64,000 nucleotides of DNA from Auanema rhodensis (taxonomy: Eukaryota > Nematoda > Chromadorea > Rhabditida > Rhabditidae): NCBI GenBank assembly GCA_964057225.1, contig OZ059897.1, positions 8,866,001 to 8,930,000 of the forward strand, read 5' to 3'. The first letter of the stretch is position 1, and each line of letters begins with the position of its first letter. The position numbers and the translations under genes were made by a program. A model generated the notes under the pieces. The model was not told the DNA's origin, ran no database searches, and was given only the letters and a program-made list of their open reading frames with translations. Shown here in pieces: positions 1 to 12,627 of the stretch.

Positions 1-1054
1 TCATACAATGCTTTATGAAAATTCATAAAAAAAGGATTAGAGAAACCATTAGGAAATCATTTTCTTTGATCATCATGTCGAATTCGTTGTTAAATGCAAT
101 TGTCAAAATGACTTGCGATGTCAAATTTCCAGGTGAAAATGGACGCGGAAATTCGAAAGAAATTGGGAACAAAGAAAAATATTTAAAAAGTTAAATCATT
201 AAATGATTAAAAAGAAAAACTCATTAGAGAATAGATTATAAATTGAAAATAAAATTTGAAAAAATTAAAACTAAAAGAAAGAAGAAGAAGAATAAGAAAC
301 TCACGTCGCCAGCGACTGACTCAAAGATGTCTGTCATGTTTTAAACCTCCAATTCAATTCTATTACAGATGAAGAGAGAGAAAGAGAGAGAGAGCTACTG
401 TCGTTGTTTCAGGATTACGATATCTGGGGCATAAAGATTCAAATTTCCAATTCTGTAAATTTAACTTTTCAATAAGACTATCGGCAAGAGGATGAAAAGA
501 TATAAACGACGAAAATTACTATAATTATATACATAAATAATACAAATTAAAGTTTAAGTTGTTGAAAGTAAAAATATTCAAATAATAATATAAAAAATAT
601 AAATTATTATTATTATTGTTTATACAACCATTCAATAACAATATTTTTGAAATAAATGAATTCTTGGAAAATGCGTGAAAACGTGAGCAATGTAGATGTA
701 TGCACGTGAAAACGTGTAATATTCAAAATAATAAAGTGAAAATGACATTTGAAAAATCCATATTCGCATTAAAATATATTAAAAGAAGATTATTGAATTA
801 TAAATATATAAATTATGATAAAATAATAATATAAATGATATATCTGAGTCATCATGTTTCAACACCTACATACATATATATATCAATAAAATATATTAAT
901 TAGATACAAAAAAATAATGAATAAGTAAAATAATATTTGAAATGAATGATGTAATTTAATTAATTGATTAAAGATAAGATAATATAATATACAATATTTT
1001 GAATGTTTTATAAATAAAATTGAAAAACATTAGTAACAATTTTTATAAACATAT

Positions 1055-1056
<2 letters not shown>

Positions 1057-1117
<61 letters not shown>
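1057..1117. repeat. (GA)n microsatellite
   Basis: Uninterrupted AG dinucleotides, about 60 bp, GA on the + strand. Confidence 0.97.
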
Positions 1118-1121
<4 letters not shown>

Positions 1122-1689
1122 TAGAATGAAAGACAGTTTTATATAAAGGAATAATCAAAAAAAGGCCGTCAAATTAGTGAATGATAAAATAGAATGAAAC
1201 TAAAATGTCCTTTTATGTAAAAAAATCAATAATGAAAAAATAAAAAAATATTGGTATATAATAATAGTTATAAAATTCTAATCATATAAATAGTTAGAAA
1301 AGGAGGAAAAAAAAAGAAAAAAAAAGATTCCATTCAAGCATATATAATCAATAATATGATAAGCACATATACGTATGTATTTGAGCATTAAAAAGTGAAA
1401 AAAAATGAGAAAAGTATGACAAAGATCAGGAAAAAATATAAAATATCTATAGGTATAAGGGGTAGAGGGGGGGGGAGAGGAGAAAGCTATGATGACTATG
1501 ATGATTATGATGATGATGAACAACAATACCGGCAAATGTATAAGGAACTATAATCATCGTATATGAACTGAACACATTTCTGAAGTGAATCAGACGAAGG
1601 ACGATGTTAAATTTTTATTGTTTTTTTTTACTCACACGATCATCTGTATTGGAACAAGCTAGAAGGCCATACAAGCCATCCTTTTTATT

Positions 1690-1750
1690 CTCTCTCTCTC
1701 TCGCTCTCCCTTTCTCTCTTTCTCTTTCTCTCTCTCTCTCTCTTTCTCTC
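1690..1750. repeat. Imperfect (CT)n tract
   Basis: CT repeat with scattered T and G interruptions, pyrimidines on the + strand. Confidence 0.9.
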
Positions 1751-2277
1751 TACTACCTGTGTTTATAATTTATGAAAACATTTCTACGAAATCAATAAAT
1801 TCTCTTCTACATCTGTTGCGCGTCAGATGAAGCTTGGCTGTCGTTGTGATGCTGTCTGGCTGTGGCTTGACGGACAACGACAAGGCAAGTGAGGTAGAAT
1901 AAAGCCTTAGAAGGTAAGCAATAGAATATTAAATGACAAAAATCTAAATAGATTAACATAGGGGATTACTTGAAGAATCGGAAGTCGGCTTGGTCAATGA
2001 CTACACGATGATGAAAAGAAAAAAAAGAAAAATTAATTACAGATATCATTCATTTAAACTTTTTTTATTCAAATAAGAATAATGTATTTAACGTGTTTGG
2101 CCTTGATCATCGATCAAAACTTCATTATCAACTGATTGAGAAAAAATAGAAAATAAGAGAATTCTGAATAGAAATTCTGATGACATGACCGAAATTAATG
2201 TAAGAAGGTCCTGTGCTGACTATTTAATAACTTAACTAACTCATCGGTAGCTTTTCGATTACTCAATACTCTTGAAT

Positions 2278-2279
<2 letters not shown>

Positions 2280-2348
<69 letters not shown>
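2280..2348. repeat. (CT)n microsatellite
   Basis: Near-perfect CT repeat, about 69 bp. Reading frames across it encode only Ser-Leu or Arg-Glu repeats. Confidence 0.97.
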
Positions 2349-2350
<2 letters not shown>

Positions 2351-3903
2351 ATATTCTGTTCCATACTCACTCTCTGAGTCTCCTTTACTCAACTACTTAC
2401 TTTATCTCTTACTTGACTATTCTAGACCTTTGTCGCCTAACCTGCACCTGTCCATCATACGAACGCGAGAATGTATCAAGTTTCTTTTTTCATTCAACTA
2501 GATCTACATAACCTAAAAGCTAGCTTGACGCAAGAACGATCGGTGAAACTAAGGAAGAGTTTGTCGTGTTTCAACAACATTTCTTACAATCTCACATAGC
2601 TTGCTCACCAAAACATCACTGGATGATTGAGTCACTAACCTTCATCATGCTGAAATTTAAAAAAAGTTTAAAGCATTCCAGGAGATTCAAATAGATACAA
2701 AATTTGACAAAATAAAATGAAATATGAAAGAAAGAAAGAAGGCAGTGTAATGAACAGTAAGTGGGTGCCATCAACCGGAAATCAATCTTACAGGCAAGAA
2801 TAAGCTTGAAGATGGATGCAGCTGTTTCGTTTATACACAGACAAAATGAGAAAGAGCTTATTTGATGGAGAAGAGGGAATATGCCTCTTCAGACTAGTTC
2901 TCTCTTTCTTTTACAGATGAAGGGAGTACGATTGCCGGAAAAAATGGCCGTCATCCGGTCAGGAAATCTGAATCAAGTTGAAATGGGGACACGTCTAGAG
3001 TCTGTAGATCGTCTCTTCTCATCGACTCCAAGTCAATTATCATCCGGCCGACAAGCCGAGAAAAGCGACAGAAAAGTTGGCTAAGACGAAAAGCGAGAAG
3101 TTTAAAGGAAAAAGCGATCTCAAGCAAATATTGACATTGATCAGAAATGGATGGAGCATATTGAAGGATGGACAGTCAATGATTGAGACTTTGCTCATAG
3201 GGAGGGTGAGGATCATAGATAGATAGAGATAGAGTAAACGAATACAAGAGATTAATATCATTGGACAGCAGGGATAGGCACATACTCAAAGGTATCTCGT
3301 AAGCTTACTCTGCTTTCCTTTCCCAGACATCTCGTGATGATATGGAGAAATAGAAAGTAAGCTTCATATCTGACAGTTATGATTATTGAGCCTTTCAGTA
3401 GAAAGGACAGGATGCTTGGATTGAGAGAAAAAGCAAGTGAAACTGAGCTGAGAAAATGTAGCTTGTCGGCAAAAAAATAAGAAAAAAGATTGTCAATGTG
3501 TTATAAACAAATATTCTCCAAATAAGGCAATCAAATATAGGAAATTGTATTTGAAAAAGAAAAAAGTTGCAAAAAGCAAATGAAGAAATTATAAAAGAAC
3601 ATTTAGAATGAATAAGATATGACTTGAATCGTAAAAAGCACAAAGCAGGTGTCAGAGCAAGTCGAAAATCCAAGCTTGTTTTGGTTTATTGAGCAATTTG
3701 TAAGAAAGAAAATGCATCAGATAAGATAAATAGTTGTTAACAGAAAGATATATTATCATTTCTTACGTTAAGATATATGATTTACTTGAAAATGCTATAG
3801 AAAAGCTTGAATCAAGAGTATGAAACAAGGGATAAAAATTGAAAGAAGGACGTCTGTTCCAATAAATTTTATTTGAGAAAAATAAAAGTTAAAATAATTC
3901 AAA

Positions 3904-3934
<31 letters not shown>

Positions 3935-4523
3935 TAATATAATCAATAACATATATTCAATTTTTTTCTTTTCTTTTTGCTCTTTTTGATGAAAAAAAAT
4001 AATCGATAGTTGCTCAGTCTGATTTTTATATTACAAAGAAAGGAAGAAAACACTAAATCTTCTTAAAAGTCTATTTCTAAGCATATATATATGTATATTG
4101 ACGATGTAAATACAAAAAAAAACTTCAGCTGTTCTTGCACAATAACCTAAAACAATTGAAAATGAGGAGCATGACGGCGACGGTCGTATGACGTGACAGC
4201 TACACGTCAACAGTACGTCGACGACGTGATTCGCTCTTCGGCTGTCAGGTTTCATTTTTGAATCAGTATGTCAGCAGAATGGTTGATTTTTGTGAACAAA
4301 CGTAGCATTTAACTTTAGAACTGCTCGGGCTTTAACATATTTCTATATGTTTTTGTAGTTTTTTATGTTCATGCCATAGAGAAATTGCCGACGACACATG
4401 AATAAAGGATAGGTAGAGAAGAGAAAAACAACATAAGTAGCATATTCAGGTTAATTTTGGAGTTCACGACATATATAATATATGAAGAGGATAGTAAGTG
4501 AAGAAGTAAAGAGGGAAAGTGAT

Positions 4524-4524
<1 letters not shown>

Positions 4525-4578
<54 letters not shown>

Positions 4579-4590
4579 GAGGGGGGGGGG
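4525..4590. repeat. (GA)n microsatellite followed by G10
   Basis: About 50 bp of GA, then GAATGGA and a run of ten G at 4581-4590. Confidence 0.97.
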
Positions 4591-5025
4591 TGGATAGATT
4601 AAAGTTCTTCCTTGCAATAAAAGCTTGTTTGTAATGAATTTGAAAAAAAAATATAAAAAGGATCAGCGTTAGACAGTTGCTGAAATGGATTTGTTGTGGT
4701 CTTCTCAGATTACAGCAGTTTTGATAAAACAGAAAAATGATCATTCTGACCGGAAAGCATGACATTTCGAAGAATAAAAATTAAAAAATGAATGTTGAAT
4801 ATTCTAAATGAACTGTCGTTAGATCATGAAGATATCTTCAGGGCTATAAGGATAAGTAGATGAGTGAAAGAAAATGATTCTATCAAGAAACAAGGATGGA
4901 TAACTAGAACCTCAAAAGAAAGTCAGAGATGAGGATAAAAGAAGAGAATTTGAGAGATAGAGAGAAAAAGAGAACAAAAGAAAGTTCATGTTGTAATATT
5001 GTCATGATATCGTGAGAGGGGTAGA

Positions 5026-5029
<4 letters not shown>

Positions 5030-5082
<53 letters not shown>

Positions 5083-5103
5083 AGAGAGAGAGAGAGAGAG
5101 AGA
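5030..5103. repeat. (GA)n microsatellite
   Basis: Two GA blocks separated by GTGAAA near 5079. Confidence 0.95.
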
Positions 5104-7061
5104 AATGAAAAGAGGGGATGCCGAGAGTAAATCTAAGAAAACTAGAAGACGTTGAATATGAAAAGTATCATTGAAATGATCGAAAGAAATAATGAGAAAT
5201 AGAGAAAATATGATTTATATGTATACAAATATAATGTTAGACAAACACATGAAAAAACATATGAAAAAGAGAAATTTCAAATACTAAACCGATGGACATT
5301 GAATTGAACTGATGGTTTGATCTATCATTTTACTTTAAATAAACGAAATACAAGATAGAAAAATGAATGATTAACAACTAAATAAATGACAAGAAAATTG
5401 GAAAAGTGGAAAAAGAATAAATATCGGAAAGTATGATATGTTTACCTCCTCTCAACAACAATTCCAGTCCAGAGCAATGATAGATCAAGAACAATCCAAG
5501 AGTTTGCATGTGTCAAATGCTTGCTCCGATTGGTAAACTGACCAATGAGATAGAAGAAGCATCTAAATGTGGAAAATTCAAGATGCAACTTTTGAAATTC
5601 TGAGAGAATGAGGAAAGACAGATAGAGAATGAGATGAGAGTGCATTGGAACACGGCGGCTCAATGATGCAGGTTAGAGGAAGCTGTGAAACTTGATCAGA
5701 ATAATTCATAAGTTATCAGTGGCACCTGATACAAGATGAGCCATGTCAACCACATCTATAATGCAATTGAACAGACGAGAAGACAGATGAGAAATGATAG
5801 ACAACCGTTCATATTACATCAGAGACAAGGCGATGAATAAAAATTGAATCATTGAGAACGGCATTTCACAATTCAAAGATGAAAGATTTCTTCAACAAAA
5901 GTAGAGAAATGGAGGATCAACGACAAAATTTGGATAGATTGTGTGTGCATCATCCACAGAATTCTTAACATGGTCACATAGCTTGTACGCTAATCGCTTA
6001 AAATGAGCTGTGAACCGAGACAATGCTTCAGAAGCAATAAAACGGCCCATCAAGACCTTCAGATCGCTTTTTGCTGTGGCGGCCAGATGTTAAGTTTTCG
6101 CTTCGAATGCTATTTAAACGCACAATGAGCTCATTCCTTGTTCTTCGTTCGCTTCTGTGTGTCTCATGATAGTTTCACCAATTCAATTGACATCTCAAAC
6201 TTTTATTTAATCGTCTTATAAGGAACATAAGACAAATCAATAATCAAAAATATACAAAATATCTGAAGAAATTGGAAAAAAAGACGAATTTACCTAATGA
6301 AATTTCAGAAAATATTGTTGTAAATTCAAGAGTGCGAGAATAATTCGTCAACTAGCTAGACACCAAATGCGCGAAATTAATTGAGAGCCTCAAGTAATTC
6401 ATCAGATGTTGTAATAAGTAGATTTTCTGATATTCAACTAGTACATAGATGACATATACTAAATTATTAAATTGTTTAAACATTAGCTTTAAGTTGCAAC
6501 TTGAAACAAATAATTATTTTTATATTAATCATCTAAGATCCAAAAATAGTAGGATGAAGTTGTTAAGTAAAATATAATAGTATATATACATATACAATTA
6601 TACGTATAGTTAGTATATATTAATGTCAAAATAGGAGAAGGAGTTCAATATATTTTCAGAGAGCATATCATGTTGCACAAATATCAAAGTATATACAGAA
6701 ATTCGTCCTATTCTCTTGAACGAAGTAAAGGTAATGGGACTAGTCAAAGAGAAACTAATACATGGACGCATATATCACATCAAATAAAAGCTTTAAGAGT
6801 AACAGAACAGAGAAATCAAATAAATTATTGAAAAGGTAAAAAAGAAAATATTCAAAAAAACAACAACAAAAGAATAAACAAAGTAAGACAAAATAGAAAA
6901 CAGTTCAAATTTGAAAAGAATTGCTGGACAAGTTGAAGCCAGAATCAGACTACCGCAAAGAGTTGAGGATAAGCAGAATTGAGCAAATAGTCGAAGAAAA
7001 AGTGTGAAAAGAGAAAGTCCTCAACAGAAATTTTTGTGGGAGAAAGGGCGACGTGAAGAAA

Positions 7062-7062
<1 letters not shown>

Positions 7063-7109
<47 letters not shown>
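7063..7109. repeat. (GA)n microsatellite
   Basis: Perfect GA repeat, about 46 bp, followed by a short GAA run. Confidence 0.95.
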
Positions 7110-7112
<3 letters not shown>

Positions 7113-8205
7113 AGAAGAATCTGAGGGTGTTGTGTCTGTCTATGTTTTTTCAAAGAAAAAAAAGAGCAGAACGTTAAAAACACATAAGTTTAAATGAATA
7201 ATATATATTATGAGCAAAAAATAGCTCACAATTACGAATAAACAAAATATTAGGATTATAGAAGCAATATAATATTTAAAATTTTGGAAAGTTCAGTATT
7301 AATTGGTCGGAATTATCAATATTAGTGACTTTGAGGTCATTGAAATTCTTATCAGTCTTGTGGCATTACTAGACAGATAACTGTGGACAATCAGTTGAAG
7401 TTAAATACGCCCTGAGGGAGTTGAAACAGATTTATAGGATGAGCGGAAAGAATGAGGATGTACTTAATCATTCCATTGTCTCTTCTTCCGGCTTTTCCAT
7501 ATTCAGTCATGACCAGCAGTCAGAATGTTCAGGCAAATAGCTGAATGGGCAAAGAAGACATGATGAAAAACGTTTTTTTTCTCCAAAAATTACCATTGAT
7601 GTGACAAGATATGATAAATATGTGTCAATACCCTAAGGGATTGGCTTATATTTGGATGAAAAAAGTAAAAGACAGCATATAAAATGAAAAATATGCTTGT
7701 ACTACGTAAAAAACAAGCAAAATAGACTAAAATCACATACATGCATACATATCATGTAGCATGTAGGTCAGGTTCAAATGTTTCATCGAAAATAAAAATG
7801 AAAAAAGAGTTTTAAAATTGAAACGGAAAACAGAAATGTTTCAGATTAAAGAAGAGAAAAAATGGATAGAATGATAAAATAAAATTAAAACATTTGTATT
7901 GTCTCTAGGTTATAGAAAGATAGTAACTATTGACATGCATAGGATGGATATAGAAGAGAAACTGCGAAACTTTAAAAAAGAAAAATAGAGAATCAGAGTA
8001 GAAGAATAGGTGAGACAGCGAGATTACATAAAATTTGTGACGCTCATGTAATTACAGTTCGCCAAAGCTAGTTGCCCCTCGGCTATTTCTCTGGAAAGAA
8101 CACCAAGAAACTGTTGAACTGTGAGAGAAAAAGAATATAAAAGTGGGCATGGGATCATTGAAATAAAGAGAGACAGATAGAAGTGGTAAGAGAGGGGAGA
8201 AGAGG

Positions 8206-8258
8206 ACAGAGAGAGAGGGAGAGGGAGAGAGAGAGAGAGAGTGAGAGAGAGGGAAAGA
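8206..8258. repeat. Imperfect (GA)n microsatellite
   Basis: GA repeat with GGGA interruptions. Confidence 0.9.
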
Positions 8259-9102
8259 AGAGCGATTAGAGGGTTGAAAGTTGGGTAGACGAGGCAAAAC
8301 AATCACACAGTTCACACTATTACCGGTTTTCCGACCTAGTCCCGTTGATCAACTTCCACGAGACAACATACGAACACCATAGCCAGCTGATGCTGGCAGT
8401 TCTTGTCGTTGAGACAAGTTAAAGTTTAAAAAAAGTGAATATATAGATAGGAAAAGTTGTGCAATAAAGACTAGCAATGGTGCTGTTCAATAAACGATAT
8501 AATCCTACTGCGCGAATAAAAAAACACAAGTCAGCCATGGATGAAGTGCATTTCGAAACAAAAAAAAACATCAAAATGATGCTCGTTTCAGCATTTCCCA
8601 ATGCTGACCGTAAATGGAGAATCAAATATGCAAATTTCGAATTTCAAATGGGCCAACTGAGACTGACGATAGCTCGAGAAACAGGCACACAGAGAATGAG
8701 TAATGTGTTTGAGTCAATGATGAACCTGCTTGATGCGACTACTCTATCTCCCTATTGTCTTCAAGCAGTTAAACGAAAAAGAATAAAATAGAAAGAACTG
8801 TGAATATAGCTCTTCAAGAGAATCATCCTGTTCATTTTCTTAAAAAAAGATTCTGATTCACCGTATCATAAAACTTCATGTATCAGATGAAAGTAAAGAA
8901 GCATGCTAATGATGTTTTCTAAACAACAGGGTGTAAGTGAAAACTATCAAATACAAAAGAATATTTTGATAAATAATTATATAATACATCTAGTTTCTTA
9001 TTAAAATGAAAAGTTTATGAAAAATAAATAAATAAATTACTATAAGACGCATAATAAAGCTGATTAACAAAAACTTGTTAAAGTAGAATAGTATACATGC
9101 TT

Positions 9103-9105
9103 AGA

Positions 9106-9139
<34 letters not shown>

Positions 9140-9140
9140 C
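9103..9140. repeat. Short (GA)n microsatellite
   Basis: GA repeat with two C interruptions. Confidence 0.9.
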
Positions 9141-12100
9141 AATCAAATTGTGTCATATTAAGTATCAGATAAGACATGCAAGTGCTAACAAAACTTTCAA
9201 ACTGTTGTGGATGGCAATCTGAAGACAAACAGGTCGATGTATTCACGTCTCTCTGATCGACGATACAAAAAACATTTGGAGACAGAGGAAATATCTATAT
9301 GTATAGTTAAAGCTTCTACACATACTTTCCAATGCATAATTAAAAATATAATTTCGTTCTTTTCTCAAAAATCAATGACAAAGATGATTGTTGTTGAATA
9401 TCTGTATGTATATATGACTAGAAGAGTGAAGACGGCATAGTCATTGAAGATGAAAAGAAGATGTTTCAAATCTACTTGAAAGACAACCTTTGAAGATTTC
9501 GAAAGAAGAAGCCAGCGAATTCTTGTCACTGATTATCATTTGAAATTGATTGATTCTAATTAAAATTTGAAAATTATTGGCGACAGATAATGAAGTAATA
9601 ATAGAGTTGCAAGTATACAATTGCAAGTATAAGCACAAATAATTTAGTTTTAACTCTATAAGCAAACAGATATTATCGAAATAGCTATCGTTTTTTTTAA
9701 ATTTTTATTTCTATTGAAAAATAAATATAATTGACCGAATAGACATAAATGAATTGTGAAATGCTGCGTAGCAATATTAAAATTTCTAACGATCTTTCGT
9801 ATTCAAACCATGAGGTCCACCTGCCGACGTCACAACTCTAAGGAAAGAAGGCGGTGTCCTTGGGAAACAAAAACGGCATATGAAGGCCATTTGTTAAAAA
9901 GAGAAAAAAAAAGAAATTTCTGTGTATATAGAACTGTCTAAGAGAACATACAAGTGGCATCTGAATTCCGTTCGACAGAACTCATTGAATCTCGATGGAG
10001 TTTTAGAAGGACCGAAGTAAAGGACAGTTGAAGGTAAGATGTGTTCGAAAAATAAAAATAATAGGTGAGGCCGAAACATAAAGTAGATTGCAAGATAGTC
10101 ATAAGGAACAAAAAGTATATATAACTTGAGTAGACTAAGAGCATTTTAAGAATATTAGGAAGTAATATACATATGAATGTAGAGATCTTTATGACATACT
10201 AGATGTTAAAGCTTAAAATTTGAAAGAAATAAGGCGTAAATAGACAATAAACTATGCGCCAGCTTGAGTTATACACATCTATCAAACTTGCTTGTTTTAT
10301 CCTTTAACATGTTGTTTGTCGATAGAATGTATCTATATAAACATATTCATAACTAGGAAACATTTCTATCAAGTAGAAAAGCTTGAACATGGTACTAACA
10401 ATGGATCAAACACAATTAATATGCAAATTAGTTTGATCATTAAGACTTGAGTTAAGCTGAACTTATTTCAATAGCCAGAAAGCTGATAAACTATGCAACA
10501 CACTTAAGTTGAATCACTCAGATATTCTGGTCAATAAAGCACGAAGAACGATATACAAGTTTCCAAGAAAATGGAGAATATAGCCACTTTGACTTTGCAG
10601 ACATGAGTAATAGTCTCATACAAAATAGGAGAAAACGACGAAATGTGCGTCTCATAGAGAGATCATCAGATAGCTAAGTAATCTCTATTATATATCTGCC
10701 ACAGTCTCTTTCCTGAGATCAGAAGCAAAAATAGAATACAAGAATAAGAGTTTACAAGACATAGCAAGTAGTATAATCCACCTGTTATGACGATTGGATG
10801 GCATCATAAAAAGGGAAATTAGTCAGTGAGATAAGAACTAGAAAGAATATAGAGATTGATTGTAATTACGGTCTCATCCATACAAAATCACTCAAAGTTT
10901 AGATTTAAGGTAAAGAAGAAAGGAACATCGCAACAACAAAATCAAATAGTCAGCTTTTACATGTAAATACATACTTTTTCATCAAAGAATCTCAACAAAA
11001 TTTTGGACAGCAAATTCCATGAAGACTCAGCACGGATATAACATGGGGGAAATTTACGAAATAAAGAACGAATCGTTTGATTTAAACTACAGATTAAGAA
11101 CGTGTACCAATTCGTAAGAATTAGAAAATATGAAGAAAGTCTTTAAAAAGTTCAGGTGAAACCATAAAAAGCCTTTTCTAACACTTTAATATTATAGACA
11201 AATAAAAAATGATGATCTTCTTGTCGATTGAAGGACGATACATCCACAACATGATCAAGAATGCTACTCGCACATGCTTCGATTGTCGATTTAACGTGAA
11301 AAGACGCCACCCAGTTGCTAGATGAGGATGTATTGAGCCTGTGGATGACCTCTGTGTGCTGTACCTGATTGCTACAGACGCCTGCTCATTATGGATATTC
11401 TTACCTGCCGCGTCGCGTGAGTCATGCGTTCTGCGCGTCATGCTCATCCATCTCTTATTATGGATAACCTTTCAAGTTATTCAAGGACTCTTGGTCGTAT
11501 GTTTATATAACTGTATAGAGAATCCGGAAATTGTTTTAGCTGTGTTGAGTGTATATGAATGCTTAATGAGAAATTTTCATAAAAAAAAGGTATTTCATTA
11601 GAGAGAAATAATATTTGTAATAATTTGCATTAATTATAATCTTTCAATAATGAAATCTTTATATATATTTCCCGAAAAAAAAAGAAAAATCTTGAAATAT
11701 TTCAAGAATATTTTTCGAAATCTGTAAAATAAAAAACAGCTGTATGAACCATAATTTGTGATCATAATCTAAAATTCTACTCGCACTATATGTTGAAGAG
11801 CTAGAAGTAACAGATATAGCAGAAAATGGTTCAATGATAAATTGCTCATCCCTTAGGGATTGTTATTCAGAAAAATCGAAAATTTCTCCAAAATCTAAAC
11901 TTGGCACCCTTACTCCCCAATGGAATTGTCACCGACTTTCCGAGTTGGAGACAAAACCATTTATAAGGCTAACGTGACTGTTTGCTTCACGATTTTCCGT
12001 AAAATAAAATAGAAATTTTTTTCAAACTTTCAGCATGTTTCTTAATGTTTCTTTGTCACACAAAGCTGTGTTGCCATGTCGATTCAAAGTTATGATGTTA

Positions 12101-12627
12101 GCCCCCAAAGTAGTTCTCATTGTTTTTGAAGTTATCTCTCAGTTGTACTCAGCTACATCTGAACTCTGTTTCAAACAAAGTTTATAAAACCTTAACGTGC
12201 ATATTTATTGGAATCGAATTACAAATCGATTGATAATACTCACAAACTATTATTATATTTGTAAATATTACGCTCCCTAGAATAAAAAGAAATACAAACT
12301 TCTACATAATGCAAAGTTATATTAATATATAACTCAATATGAGGAAAATAGCGCTCTAATCATATTTCTTTAACCTTCAAGTTGAAATAAATCTCTAATT
12401 TGAGGGTATTAAATATGCAAAAAAACATTTTATGTTGTTCAAAATGATAATGAATACAGAGCAATCCCTGAGCTTCTTGGAGATCATCAATAAAAAGTTC
12501 CCTGAGAATACAATCACAACACAGTAAAATGACACAAAGAAATTCGACGTGATCCTAAGAAAAGTGTAAAAAACAGTTAATTTACAGGCATAATAAATCA
12601 AACTCTGAATATAACATTTGTACATTT

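Larger units (their letters stand above)
1..12627. other. Gene-poor, repeat-rich region
   Basis: No coding region with splice support was found. The sequence is AT-rich, purine-biased on the + strand, and carries GA/CT microsatellites and two G-tracts. A few patches are less AT-rich (around 1805-1905, 4160-4255, 6000-6130 and 11220-11460) and could be regulatory elements or isolated exons. The open frames inside them are short and at the level expected by chance. Confidence 0.6.

Noticed and set aside
2195-2511. Open frames encoding Ser-Leu or Arg-Glu repeats (also at 34139-34400, 39660-40060, 45735-46046)
   Set aside because: They are translations of GA/CT microsatellites with no splice signals or start context beyond chance.
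8477-8791. 104-codon single-exon open frame on +
   Set aside because: Length is near that expected by chance in this much AT-rich sequence, no recognisable domain, and no acceptor signature as seen before the real genes.
11178-11601. Overlapping frames on both strands with a good GTAAGAA donor on the minus strand near 11403
   Set aside because: Could be a first exon (short ATG frame), but no convincing downstream exon or family similarity was found.
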